Origin: Corynebacterium zhongnanshanii
Lineage (GTDB): Bacteria; Actinomycetota; Actinomycetes; Mycobacteriales; Mycobacteriaceae
Length of the DNA: 64,000 nucleotides
Reading direction: 5' to 3'
Assembly: GCF_014490575.1 (NCBI RefSeq)
Contig: NZ_CP061033.1
Location: 1,612,001 to 1,676,000 of the forward strand
Each line of letters opens with the position of its first letter. Position 1 is the stretch's first letter. The notes under the pieces are model-generated. The model saw only the letters and a program-made list of their open reading frames with translations, did not search any database and had not been told where the DNA came from. A program made the translations under genes and the position numbers. Shown here one piece after another: positions 1-8,608 of this stretch.

Positions 1-2378
1 GACTTCCGAGGGGTGGACGGTGACGACGTATATGTGGTCGACGCCGGCGCGCTCGCCCCCGCGGACCTCTTTCCAAAACCACTCGAATAGCCGCCCGAAT
101 AACCGCTCGTGTAGCTCGTCCCCCACTGGGGTTCCTCACGAATCCAGTGCAGGCATTCCTCCGGCACTTCCTTCAAGAACCGCGACGGCGGATTGTTCAC
201 CGGCGTTCCAAAACCAGAGCGCGTCACAGCCCGCGTCAAGAACAGCCTCTTTTTGGCGCGGGTTATTCCGACGTAGGCCAGGCGTCGTTCTTCAGATAAT
301 TGCGTGGGATCCCCCAGCGAACGCATGTGCGGGAACTGCCCGTCCTCCCACCCAGTCAGGAACACCACGGGAAACTCCAAGCCCTTCGCGGTGTGCAGGG
401 TCATCAACGTGACCATGTCGTGCTCCTCGGCGGGGATCTGATCGGCATCGGCCACCAGGCTCACCCGCTCCAAAAACGCCTGCAGGGAGCCCGCCGGCGC
501 CTCACCCTCGCTCAGCAGATCATCCTGCTCCGCCTGATACGACGCCAGGTTTGCCGCCTCCGCAGAATACTCATGCCCCACGGCTACGAGCTCGTTGAGG
601 TTATCCAGGCGCGTCCCGTCCTGCGGATCGTTGGACTTCTCCAGCTCCGCCTTGTAGCCGGTGGCATCGAGCACGCGGGACACAACCTCGCCGAGATCCG
701 GAAAGTCCTGGGCTTCGGTATTGTCTGGCTCTGCTTCGGAGACCACTTCGGCGCGCAGGTTATCCATCAGGTCGATAAACCCGGCGATGGCGTTCTTTCC
801 TCGAGAGCTGAGCATCGCCACATGACCGGCCGCGGCATCCTCGAGGGCCTGGCGGAAACCCAGGCCGTGCGTCTGCGCGTGGACGCTGACCTGAGCCAGG
901 GCACGATCGCCAATTCCTCGGCGTGGTGTGTTAATAATGCGCCGCAGCGCGGTTTCATCGTGGGGGTTATCTAGCGCTTTTAGGTAGGCCACAATATCGC
1001 GCACTTCGCGGCGCTCATAAAAGCGAGTGCCGCCCACGACCTTATAGGGAAGCCCTGCGCGCAACAGCACTTCTTCCACGGCACGGGAGGCGTTATTCGT
1101 GCGATACATGACGGCAATATCGGAATAGGAAAACTCGCCATTATCCACCAGGTCGTCGATCTGCTGGACGATGAAGTTGGCCTCGTCGTGCTCATTATCG
1201 GCCACATATGCGCCGATGCGCTCGCCGTCGCCGAGATCCGTCCAGAGATTCTTGGCACGGCGGCCTTCGTTTTGAGCGATCACAGAATTTGCAGCGCTCA
1301 GAATTGTTTGTGTGGAGCGGTAATTCTGCTCCAGCAGAATAGTCCGCGCGTTTGGGAAATCGCGTTCAAACTCTTCGATATTGCGGATCGTCGCGCCACG
1401 GAAGGCGTAAATGGACTGGTCAGCGTCACCCACCACGCACAATTCTGCCGAGTCACCCACAAGGGTTTTCACCAACACGTATTGGGCATGGTTGGTGTCC
1501 TGATACTCGTCCACCAGCACGTGGCGGAAACGCGAACGGTAGTGGTCCAGCACCTCCGGGTGGCGCTGAAGAACGGCGACCACTTCCCCGATCAGGTCGT
1601 CGAAATCCACAGCATTGGCAGCGCGCAGGCGCTTCTGATAGGTCCCGTAGCACTCGGCCACGGCGCTCTTCCAGGGGTTCGTGTCCTGCTCCGCCTCCGT
1701 GAGAGCCTCAGCGGGGCCCATCAGTTCGTTCTTCCACTTGGAGATGGTGGACAGCACGCCCCGGGGCGCGAACTCCTTAAGGTCCATGCCGCGATCCTTC
1801 AGGATCATGGTGATCAGGCGCTTCGAGTCATCCGAATCATAGATGGTGAAGTTCGTATTCAGACCCGGGACGAGGGCGGCATTCGCGCGCAGGATGCGCA
1901 CACACGTGGAGTGGAAGGTGGAGACCCACATGCGTTCGGCCGTGGGGCCAATCAGATCCATGACGCGCTCGCGCATCTCCGCGGCGGCCTTGTTAGTGAA
2001 GGTGATGGCGAGGACCTGCCAGGGGGCCACTCCGTTGTCCAACAGGTAGGCAATGCGCCGGGTGAGCACAGAGGTTTTACCCGAACCAGCACCCGCCACA
2101 ATCAACAGGGGCACGCCGCGGTGTTCGACAGCCTGGCGCTGCTGGGGGTTTAGGCCTTCCAGCAATGCAGCGGGGTTGGCTGGTGTGGAGCTGGCTGGAG
2201 TGCGGTGGGTGGGTGCAGGGTTGGTCGGCGCAGAGGCAGCCGGCGCGCTCAAGACGTCTTCATAGCCCTCCGGGGGAAGCTCGTCCTCTGGCGGTGGTGC
2301 GTCGAACACAGGCTCGTCGGGAAGAGGAACGTCCGTGAGCGGTATATCAAGATATTCCTGGCGGGGGTCGTTACTCAT
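1..2378 (-). CDS. pcrA: ATP-dependent DNA helicase PcrA/UvrD1 (3' end outside window)
   Basis: This is a superfamily 1A 3'-5' helicase that unwinds DNA during excision repair and clears replication obstacles. The reading frame stays open from the ATG at 2378 to the window edge, giving about 792 residues. A Pro/Ala/Thr-rich N-terminal extension precedes the Walker A motif GAGSGKT near residue 95, followed by TFTNKAAAEM. The last residues seen are a Gly/Ser/Tyr-rich tail, which is typical of actinobacterial PcrA C-termini, so only a few codons should be missing. A purine-rich AAGGAAGAG lies just before the ATG. The leader holds a 16-bp tandem repeat. It is divergent from chorismate mutase, as in other corynebacteria. 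Confidence 0.93.
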   Translation of the reverse strand, partial: MSNDPRQEYLDIPLTDVPLPDEPVFDAPPPEDELPPEGYEDVLSAPAASAPTNPAPTHRTPASSTPANPAALLEGLNPQQRQAVEHRGVPLLIVAGAGSGKTSVLTRRIAYLLDNGVAPWQVLAITFTNKAAAEMRERVMDLIGPTAERMWVSTFHSTCVRILRANAALVPGLNTNFTIYDSDDSKRLITMILKDRGMDLKEFAPRGVLSTISKWKNELMGPAEALTEAEQDTNPWKSAVAECYGTYQKRLRAANAVDFDDLIGEVVAVLQRHPEVLDHYRSRFRHVLVDEYQDTNHAQYVLVKTLVGDSAELCVVGDADQSIYAFRGATIRNIEEFERDFPNARTILLEQNYRSTQTILSAANSVIAQNEGRRAKNLWTDLGDGERIGAYVADNEHDEANFIVQQIDDLVDNGEFSYSDIAVMYRTNNASRAVEEVLLRAGLPYKVVGGTRFYERREVRDIVAYLKALDNPHDETALRRIINTPRRGIGDRALAQVSVHAQTHGLGFRQALEDAAAGHVAMLSSRGKNAIAGFIDLMDNLRAEVVSEAEPDNTEAQDFPDLGEVVSRVLDATGYKAELEKSNDPQDGTRLDNLNELVAVGHEYSAEAANLASYQAEQDDLLSEGEAPAGSLQAFLERVSLVADADQIPAEEHDMVTLMTLHTAKGLEFPVVFLTGWEDGQFPHMRSLGDPTQLSEERRLAYVGITRAKKRLFLTRAVTRSGFGTPVNNPPSRFLKEVPEECLHWIREEPQWGTSYTSGYSGGYSSGFGKRSAGASAPASTTYTSSPSTPRK

Positions 2379-2391
2379 CTCTTCCTTCTTC

Positions 2392-2423
2392 ACCTGCGTT
2401 GGTTGTTACCTGCGTTGGTTATT
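2392..2423. repeat. 16-bp tandem duplication in the pcrA leader
   Basis: ACCTGCGTTGGTT(G)TT is followed immediately by ACCTGCGTTGGTT(A)TT, with one mismatch in 16. The pair lies 14 bp upstream of the pcrA start, inside the probable 5' leader. It could be a slippage product or a protein-binding direct repeat. Confidence 0.8.
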
Positions 2424-2468
2424 GCCGCGTCATGCGCCGACATGTACACCATTGACGGCGCTTGCCAG

Positions 2469-2474
2469 TATGAT
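2469..2474 (+). promoter_or_regulatory. Candidate -10 box for chorismate mutase (leaderless)
   Basis: TATGAT ends 7 bp before the ATG at 2482. Transcription from it would start at or next to the start codon, giving a leaderless mRNA, which is common in corynebacteria. No Shine-Dalgarno sequence is seen before the ATG, in agreement. No good -35 element is visible. Confidence 0.45.
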
Positions 2475-2481
2475 AACGAAC

Positions 2482-2781
2482 ATGACTGACACTCCATTCC
2501 GTGTGCGCATGCCGTCGGGCACCGACGATCCTTTATCGGACGCAGAAATCCAATCCTACCGCGAGGAAATTAACCGGATGGATGAGCTGATCATCGACGC
2601 CATTCGTCGCCGCACGGAAGTGTCTCGCGCGATCGGCAAGACCCGCTTGGGTTCCGGTGGAACCAAGTTGGTTCACACCCGTGAGGTCGCCATTATCAAC
2701 CAGTTCCACGACGAGTTCGGCCGTGAGGGCGTGGACATCGCCAAGGCTCTCCTGCAACTCGGCCGCGGCCGCCTGGGCTAG
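2482..2781 (+). CDS. Chorismate mutase (AroQ type)
   Basis: This small all-helical enzyme rearranges chorismate to prephenate, the first step toward Phe and Tyr. The 99-residue product fits the actinobacterial AroQ-delta class. The stretch MPSGTDDPLSDAEIQ, the helix with NRMDELIIDAIRRRTE, and IGKTR are characteristic, as is the end GRGRLG. In corynebacteria the free enzyme is weakly active and is stimulated by DAHP synthase, which is not in this window. The ATG at 2482 is chosen over one at 2470 because it matches family N-termini and sits correctly for a leaderless transcript. An imperfect copy of the gene's last bases lies just past the stop. Confidence 0.93.
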   Translation: MTDTPFRVRMPSGTDDPLSDAEIQSYREEINRMDELIIDAIRRRTEVSRAIGKTRLGSGGTKLVHTREVAIINQFHDEFGREGVDIAKALLQLGRGRLG

Positions 2782-2820
2782 GCCGCAGCCCTGGGCACAC
2801 TGCCTGAAATGCTACTAGCA

Positions 2821-2856
2821 TCGATACTTACACGAGGTTCACTATTTGAGTATCGA
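2821..2856. other. Inverted repeat upstream of a small membrane protein gene
   Basis: TCGATACT (2821-2828) and AGTATCGA (2849-2856) are perfect reverse complements separated by 20 bp. It lies 51 bp before the start at 2907. The spacing fits a dimer operator better than a terminator, and there is no T-run. Confidence 0.35.
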
Positions 2857-2906
2857 AAAGATACGTTTCGCGCCACTCGTGTACCAGTGAAATGCAGGTG
2901 AAAGTC

Positions 2907-3107
2907 ATGAATAAATCCAGCAATAGACACAATTGGCTGATTCTGTTGGCGATCGCGGCGGTGATGGCGCTTCTTGCAGCCGTAGATGTAATCAACTGGA
3001 ACCAGGCCCGCTGGTCCATGGGAACTCTGGTGCTTGCCTCGGCACTCACACTAGCCCTGAGCTACTGCCGGCAAATGCACTCACCGCAACACAACAGCCA
3101 GCGCTAG
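2907..3107 (+). CDS. Small two-helix membrane protein, unknown function
   Basis: A 66-residue product with two predicted membrane segments: about residues 10-26 (LILLAIAAVMALLAAV) and 38-53 (MGTLVLASALTLALSY). The ATG at 2907 is preferred over 2892 because AGGTGA sits 6-7 bp upstream. The stop overlaps by 4 bp the stop of the convergent protease gene. I do not recognise the family. The reading frame is short, so some doubt remains. Confidence 0.55.
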   Translation: MNKSSNRHNWLILLAIAAVMALLAAVDVINWNQARWSMGTLVLASALTLALSYCRQMHSPQHNSQR

Positions 3108-3907
3108 TTCGCCGGGCGGAAGCCTGCTCCCACTCCCCCGCGATTGAGATCCGCGGAGATCTTAGCCCAGGGGGTGCCCACCGTCGGGGCATGCACTGGC
3201 CCTTGGAGCGGGGTGGTGCATGCAGGCAATCCAGCCAATCCACCATTGAGCACCGCCAGCAGACGATTACCCGCGTAGATCGGCGCTCCGGAGTCGCCAA
3301 ACGAGCCACACAGGTGCGCCAGCAGCCGGTCATTCGTGGCGTTGATCGTCGCACCACACGACGTTCCCGTCGCCACACCCGTCTTGCAGACCTCCTGGAG
3401 CGCCGCTGGAGACGGGCCGCCAACCTGATTAATGGCGACGTTGTTGTAGTGCGCAGCCACTCGTGCGTGGTCGTTCAGTTCAATGACAGCCACATCCCCG
3501 GCAACCACTCGTGCCACCTTTCCGATTACGCCGGCGGCAGGTGCATCCATGGCACGAACCTCAGCTCCGACGCCACCACAGTGCCCCGCCGTCAAGGCAA
3601 CCGCACGACCCGCTTCATCCGTTCCCGCCACGGCGATGGTGCACACGTTGTCCCCCATAGTGATGGGAGTGGATGGCCCCACAATCGCCACGCCAGGTTG
3701 AGCCTTCTGCTCAGCAGGAGCTGTAGGGGACGTGAAGTAGTTCCCCTCCACGCGATGCGGTCCCGGCTGACCCGCAGCAAGCACGTTGTCCAGGCTTCCG
3801 CTCACGCTGGATTGCGCGGAGGCAACAGGAGCCGCGAGGCATCCGGTGGCAATGATCGCTGCTACGGCGATGCGCTGTATGTGCCGGGTGAAAGTATGTG
3901 GTCGCAT
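3104..3907 (-). CDS. Secreted trypsin-like serine protease (family S1)
   Basis: A 267-residue exported protease. A signal peptide of about 31 residues ends in VASA. The catalytic triad is visible: His109 in TAGHC, Asp138 in AGDVAVIEL and Ser206 in FGDSGAP. Paired cysteines (C89/C110, C174/C184 region, C200) suggest disulphides in the mature enzyme outside the membrane. The substrate is unknown. It stands alone, next to a secreted phosphatase, so both may act on surface or host material. Confidence 0.9.
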   Translation of the reverse strand: MRPHTFTRHIQRIAVAAIIATGCLAAPVASAQSSVSGSLDNVLAAGQPGPHRVEGNYFTSPTAPAEQKAQPGVAIVGPSTPITMGDNVCTIAVAGTDEAGRAVALTAGHCGGVGAEVRAMDAPAAGVIGKVARVVAGDVAVIELNDHARVAAHYNNVAINQVGGPSPAALQEVCKTGVATGTSCGATINATNDRLLAHLCGSFGDSGAPIYAGNRLLAVLNGGLAGLPACTTPLQGPVHAPTVGTPWAKISADLNRGGVGAGFRPAN

Positions 3908-4034
3908 GAGGGTCCTCGAAAGTGAGATAAGTGTTGGCCAGGAACGTAGTCCCCCTTCAGGATAGCGCGCCTGAACCCGATTCTCTAAACAACACAGAAA
4001 ACATGCGCACCATTCGTCACATTATCCTGGGTTT

Positions 4035-5360
4035 TTATGGGTTGATCGTAAGACTACCGTCCTCATTCACCGTCGCGTCAGCCGCCATCGCTGCAGCCAG
4101 ATTAATCCGCTGCCAAGAGCCTGCAGGGCCCTGATCGCCCAAGGGATAGCCCGCGGGTAATGCCGTACGCCGGAGGATCTCCGCCCGCTGTTCATAGCTC
4201 AGATCCGGATACGTAGGAAGCAGAAGATCCGGCGCCGCTTGAGGAACAATCATCGGCGCATCCGTAGCCCCCACCGGCGCGAACCCGTGGGTCATATATG
4301 TTGTATAGGTATCGACGGCGGCGTCGGTCGGTCGATAAGGCCTCTGCTGCGCCGCAACATCGGCAACGTCCTTGCCGGTGCGCCACGCCAGCTCCGCGCG
4401 GATTTCGTCCCGCACCTGTCCCAAGGCCTCGCGCATGCGCGGATCATTCCAGCGATCAGCCGCTGCCGCAGTTCCCGTCATGCGACCACCAATCACATCC
4501 AGTGGGTAATGCACGCCCATCACCAAGCGGTGATACCCAGCCTCAGCACCGCGCAGCAGCAACTGCGGGCCCACCTCCGGCAACGCCATCGCCAGCAGCG
4601 TGGTCACCCACGTCGCCTGGTTCGTGTGACCCGAAGGGAAGGACTTGGAAGTCTTATAGAAATCCCGCTCGGGGCTCTCATAACGATGAATCCGATCCGG
4701 TGCGACCACAAAAGGGCGATCAAACCCAAACAATTCCTTTTCAATGAGCGTGGAGCTCGCCACACCACCGGCACGGGCCAGGTACCCATTGCCCAGAAGA
4801 TACTGAGTCTTCGGGAGGCGATTATCCTTCAGCGCATCCCGGAACGCCTGCCCAAGCTCATCCCCCAACGCATCAGAAAACGCCATCAGCAGGCCGCCCT
4901 GATCCACAGCCGCATCACGCTGCGCCCGCTCAATTGCCGCAGGGTCATTCGCCGCAGCATTATTAGCCTGGACCGTGAGATCCAGGTTCTTCTGCATCAG
5001 CTCCTTATTCCCCCGAAGATCCTGAAAGCTCTTCACCACATCGGCATAAATGCCGCCACAATAGGAGCTCACGTCCGAGATATAACCACCCAAATATTCC
5101 GGCGGGAAAGGCCGCGGGGTGGGAGCGTCGTCGTAATACACCGGCGCTGGATAACCAGGCAGAGTCTCTAGCCCGGCCAGGGGCGGCATCCGCAGGCTGT
5201 CGATCGAGCCTTCCGCCTGAGCTGGGGCGGCGAGCTCCAAGGAAAGGCCGAGCGCGGCAATGACGGCGGAGACTGCTCGGACGGGCTTATGTGCTGGGCT
5301 GTGTGCACGCAGGCGTGCGGGCTTGCGCTGCGAGTGATTGAACGGGCGAGGAGTCAACAT
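4035..5360 (-). CDS. Secreted PAP2-superfamily acid phosphatase (PhoN class A-like)
   Basis: A 441-residue exported phosphatase. An Arg-rich start is followed by a hydrophobic signal segment ending near APAQAEG. All three PAP2 signature motifs are present: KELFGFDRP (K-x6-RP), SFPSGHT, and HRLVMGVHYPLD, with the Ser of the usual third motif (SR-x5-H-x3-D) replaced by His. It would release phosphate from phosphomonoesters outside the cell. pitA lies close by, which suits a phosphate-scavenging role (inference). An ATG at 5360 is preferred over a TTG at 5375; TACGTT 6 bp before the ATG looks like a -10 box of a leaderless transcript. Confidence 0.87.
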   Translation of the reverse strand: MLTPRPFNHSQRKPARLRAHSPAHKPVRAVSAVIAALGLSLELAAPAQAEGSIDSLRMPPLAGLETLPGYPAPVYYDDAPTPRPFPPEYLGGYISDVSSYCGGIYADVVKSFQDLRGNKELMQKNLDLTVQANNAAANDPAAIERAQRDAAVDQGGLLMAFSDALGDELGQAFRDALKDNRLPKTQYLLGNGYLARAGGVASSTLIEKELFGFDRPFVVAPDRIHRYESPERDFYKTSKSFPSGHTNQATWVTTLLAMALPEVGPQLLLRGAEAGYHRLVMGVHYPLDVIGGRMTGTAAAADRWNDPRMREALGQVRDEIRAELAWRTGKDVADVAAQQRPYRPTDAAVDTYTTYMTHGFAPVGATDAPMIVPQAAPDLLLPTYPDLSYEQRAEILRRTALPAGYPLGDQGPAGSWQRINLAAAMAADATVNEDGSLTINP

Positions 5361-5435
5361 AGCTACAACGTACAACCCCGCGCACGAACTCGCAGCGCAA
5401 CTCTTAGTACGTGCTGGCGCCAGCGCCTACTGACG

Positions 5436-5738
5436 CTAGTGCTTACTGGACAACCCCGGGAACAGGTTCCAGCCCAGGTAGTGATTCAACGTATCCTTGG
5501 AAATCCACGTGATCGCCACCACCACCAGAACTACCAGCAGGGCGTACACCAGCCACCCCAGCATCTTCATTCCAGGCGCGGCCTCACGATGATCGACCAC
5601 AACACCCTGGGCATCCCGAATGGCATCCCCAGTCATGCAGCGCATACCCAAAGCGAAAAGCAGCGGCACTCCAGCGCCAAAAGCTAACGCCAACCCGGCA
5701 ACTCGAAGAATCGAAGAGAACGTTTCTGCAAAATCCAT
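5436..5738 (-). CDS. Conserved two-helix membrane protein downstream of pitA
   Basis: A 100-residue protein with membrane segments at about residues 11-32 and 58-78, separated by a polar loop holding DAQGVVVDHREAAPG. It follows pitA on the same strand with a gap of about 50 bp, so it is probably co-transcribed. A gene of this type next to pitA is usual in corynebacteria. Its role is unknown; a part in phosphate transport is only suggested by position. Confidence 0.75.
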   Translation of the reverse strand: MDFAETFSSILRVAGLALAFGAGVPLLFALGMRCMTGDAIRDAQGVVVDHREAAPGMKMLGWLVYALLVVLVVVAITWISKDTLNHYLGWNLFPGLSSKH

Positions 5739-5789
5739 GCGATTATTCCTGCTGTTCCTATAGTGCTTCTTGTACTAGCGCTGTCCGCA

Positions 5790-7034
5790 TTAATGCTTCT
5801 GGGCCACAGGACCAGCAACGGCGGGTTCGGCGCGGCGGATGGAGGAATCGACGCTTTCGGCGTCGGCATCCCATTGCTCGTTGACGTTGCTGGCGTCGAT
5901 GGGGTTCACGCGGGAACGGAAGAAGATCAGGGCGGCCATGGCGATCAACAAAATGAAGTCCACAACCACGCCCACGGTGATGGAGGACACGCTCGTCACG
6001 CCCGTGGCCAGCCACCAGGACAGGAAGCCCACGATCGCCGCGCACGGAATGGTAATCAGCCACGCTGCGGCCATGCGCATCGCCACGCCCCAACGAACCT
6101 CGGCGCCGCGCTTGCCCAGACCCGTACCCAGAATCGAACCCGTGGATACGTGCGTGGTGGACAGGGCCATGCCGCCCGCCGCGGAGGTCAAGATGATTGC
6201 CGCCGACGACGCCTCGGCTGCCATTCCCTGAGGCGATTCGATCTCCACCAAACCCTTGCCCAGGGTACGGATCACGCGCCAACCACCGGACAAGGTTCCC
6301 AACGCAATCGCCACGGCACAGGCCACGATGACCCAGGTGGGGATACGTTCGGCGGCGTTTGCCTCACCGGCGGCCACCAAGGCGAGGAAGATCACGCCCA
6401 TGGTCTTCTGAGCGTCGCCGGCGCCGTGAGCCAGGGAGACCAAAGACGCGGTGGCAATCTGTCCGTGACGGAAGTGCTCGTTCTTGACCTTGCTGGGAAT
6501 CGTGTTGCTGATCCAGTACACCACGAAGGTGCCCGTGGCCGAGACGAGCGCGGCAATGATCGGAGACGCCACGGCAGGAATCAGAATCTTGCCAACGATC
6601 GACGACCACGCCACACCCGCAGTGCCCATGGCGGCCAACGCGGCACCGATAAGGCCACCGAACAACGCATGGGACGAGGAGGACGGCATGCCCAGAAGCC
6701 ACGTGAAGAGGTTCCAGATAATGCCACCGATCAGGCCCGTGAACACCACCAACAGCAGTGCCTGGCCGTCCAGGGGAACGCCGTTGGCGCCGGAAGATAA
6801 GTCATAAGAATCCAAGTTCACAATGCCCTTGGCCACCGTCGCGGCAACATGCACGGACAAAAAGGCACCGATCAGGTTCAACACTGCGGACAGTGCCACT
6901 GCAGTGAAAGGCTTCAGGGCGCCCGTGGCGATGGAGGTCGCCATGGCGTTGGCCGTATCGTGAAAACCATTCGTGAAGTCGAACGCCAAGGCGGTAACCA
7001 CGACAATGGCCAAGATGAGTAAAGTCGCTGTCAC
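5790..7034 (-). CDS. pitA: Inorganic phosphate transporter, PiT family
   Basis: A 414-residue integral membrane protein importing phosphate as a metal-phosphate complex by proton symport. The PiT signature appears twice: near the N-terminus as FDFTNGFHDTANAMAT and in the C-terminal half as LAHGAGDAQKTMG, matching the inverted-repeat topology of the family. A large loop separates the halves. The start is GTG at 7034, with AAAGGTG about 8 bp upstream. The 500-bp upstream region holds a PHO-box-like triple repeat and a small hairpin in the leader, so phosphate control is likely. Confidence 0.95.
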   Translation of the reverse strand: MTATLLILAIVVVTALAFDFTNGFHDTANAMATSIATGALKPFTAVALSAVLNLIGAFLSVHVAATVAKGIVNLDSYDLSSGANGVPLDGQALLLVVFTGLIGGIIWNLFTWLLGMPSSSSHALFGGLIGAALAAMGTAGVAWSSIVGKILIPAVASPIIAALVSATGTFVVYWISNTIPSKVKNEHFRHGQIATASLVSLAHGAGDAQKTMGVIFLALVAAGEANAAERIPTWVIVACAVAIALGTLSGGWRVIRTLGKGLVEIESPQGMAAEASSAAIILTSAAGGMALSTTHVSTGSILGTGLGKRGAEVRWGVAMRMAAAWLITIPCAAIVGFLSWWLATGVTSVSSITVGVVVDFILLIAMAALIFFRSRVNPIDASNVNEQWDADAESVDSSIRRAEPAVAGPVAQKH

Positions 7035-7547
7035 GACCGAACACCTTTCTAGGGAGTGAAGCCCTGGGATGAATCAAGAAATGCAGTCTAACGGTGTGTG
7101 AACTTGCAGGCGCAAGATTCCCTCGCAATACTCACGTTATAACCAACAACGCTATCACACAACATCCCCAAAAAGATATGCTGAACTGCACAAACAGAGG
7201 GGGTCTTTACCCCCTTGCCAGCATAGCCCCTACTCAGTCACCACTCGTAATGCTAATGGTTAGCAGTTAGTCACCAAGAGTTCACTTTCTGTTCACCAAA
7301 TCTCGATGCTGCAGGCAGCGCTCTATTGTTTTACTCACCTCAATAGGGGTAAAGAACCTTCGAGAGGGTCAAGGATTACTTGAGGGCTGCGGCTGCGGGC
7401 TAGAATCTCGCCAGCAGTTCGCGAGTGCGCGTGGAGAAGCGTGCGCGGAGGCGTGCAGAAGCGCGTGCGTGCGTGAGCATGTCGTGCGCGCACGAACCCG
7501 CGAGCTCGTGAAGACCACAGATCCGTCCCGTGATGCAGGAGCGTCCC
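7035..7547. other. Intergenic region between pitA and the BASS transporter
   Basis: No convincing gene is seen in these 513 bp. They hold the 11-nt repeat array at 7269-7301, a hairpin AGGGGGT-CTTT-ACCCCCT at 7198-7215 that would lie in the pitA leader, a minus-strand -10-like TATGCT at 7220-7225, a plus-strand -10-like TATTGT at 7324-7329, and a low-complexity GCG/GTGCG-rich stretch at about 7420-7490. Confidence 0.6.
7269..7301 (+). promoter_or_regulatory. PHO-box-like array of three 11-nt direct repeats
   Basis: Three adjoining 11-mers are read: AGTCACCAAGA, GTTCACTTTCT and GTTCACCAAAT. The conserved core is (G)TTCAC at exact 11-bp spacing, as in actinobacterial PhoP boxes described in Streptomyces. 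The array is 235 bp upstream of pitA and ends 22 bp before the plus-strand TATTGT, so it could serve either direction. No PhoP/PhoR-type regulator gene is in the window. Confidence 0.5.
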
Positions 7548-8531
7548 ATGTCCCCAGAATCACACACCGCTGAACAGTCAAAGTTCACAGCGATGTTTGA
7601 GGTATTAGCCTTCCCCGCCTTCATCCTGATCGGCTCCGCCCTGGCGTTCCTCTTCCCTACCCCATTCCTTCCGCTCACAGACCTCATCACGTACTTCCTG
7701 ATGATCATCATGTTCGGAATGGGATTGACACTCACGATCCCCGATTTCCAGCAGGTCGCAAAGCGCCCGCTAGCGATCCTCTTAGGCGTGCTGGCACAGT
7801 TCACGATCATGCCGCTGCTGGCGATCCTCGTAGCCAACGCACTGAACCTTAACCCCGCCCTCGCGGTCGGTCTGCTGATGCTGGGATCCGTGCCGGGAGG
7901 CACGTCCTCCAATGTGATTGCCTACCTTGCCCGTGGCGACGTTGCCTTCTCTGTGGCAATGACCAGTGTGTCCACCCTGGTGTCCCCCATCGTCACGCCC
8001 CTACTGATGCTGTTCCTGGCGGACACGCACACGGAAATCAACGCCTGGGGAATGACCTGGACCCTGTGCCAAACCGTTCTGCTTCCAGTGGTGGGTGGCC
8101 TTGTGATCCGCGTGGTGGCAGATTCCTTCATCAATAAGATTCTGCCGATCTTGCCCTGGGTATCTATTTTCGGCATTGGCGGCGTGGTCTTCGGCGCGGT
8201 GGCCAAGAACGCGCACAGCCTAGCAATCGTGGGAGGCATTGCTATTGCCGCGGTGGTAATTCACAACATCCTGGGCTACGTGCTGGGATACTTCGTTGGA
8301 AAGCTCGTCAGCATGCCTGTTGCCAGCAAGCGAACCCTAGCCATCGAGGTGGGAACTCAATCGGCCGGCCTGTCCTCCGGTATGTCCGCCAAGTTCTTCA
8401 GCCCCGAAGCCGCCCTGCCGGGAGCTATTGCCGCAGTGGTCCACAACATCACCGGCGCGATCTACGTTGCGATCTGCCGGAGACCCGATGCGCGGAAGGT
8501 GCCTGTAGAGAACCCGGCTGAGCAAAGCTAA
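7548..8531 (+). CDS. Bile acid:sodium symporter family (BASS) transporter
   Basis: A 327-residue polytopic membrane protein with about ten hydrophobic segments. Family features include FGMGLTLTIPDF, the crossover region GSVPGGTSSNVIAYLARGD and, near the C-terminus, VGTQSAGLSSGMSAKFF. BASS proteins carry organic anions with Na+; the true substrate cannot be told from sequence. ATG at 7548 is chosen over GTG 7530 and ATG 7533 because GGAG lies 6 bp upstream. It appears monocistronic and ends before a very strong hairpin. Confidence 0.9.
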   Translation: MSPESHTAEQSKFTAMFEVLAFPAFILIGSALAFLFPTPFLPLTDLITYFLMIIMFGMGLTLTIPDFQQVAKRPLAILLGVLAQFTIMPLLAILVANALNLNPALAVGLLMLGSVPGGTSSNVIAYLARGDVAFSVAMTSVSTLVSPIVTPLLMLFLADTHTEINAWGMTWTLCQTVLLPVVGGLVIRVVADSFINKILPILPWVSIFGIGGVVFGAVAKNAHSLAIVGGIAIAAVVIHNILGYVLGYFVGKLVSMPVASKRTLAIEVGTQSAGLSSGMSAKFFSPEAALPGAIAAVVHNITGAIYVAICRRPDARKVPVENPAEQS

Positions 8532-8551
8532 GGCCCCCTCCACTCACAAAT

Positions 8552-8608
8552 TGTTCGCCCATATCGCCAGATTTCGGCCAAAATCTGGCGATATGGGCGA
8601 ACATTTTT
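8552..8608 (+). terminator. Perfect 23-bp stem hairpin with T-run
   Basis: Positions 8552-8574 and 8581-8603 are exact reverse complements (23 bp) with a 6-nt loop CGGCCA, and ATTTTT follows. It lies 20 bp after the BASS gene stop, so it can act as a Rho-independent terminator. The stem is unusually long and only moderately GC-rich, so a dispersed palindromic element is also possible. Confidence 0.75.
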
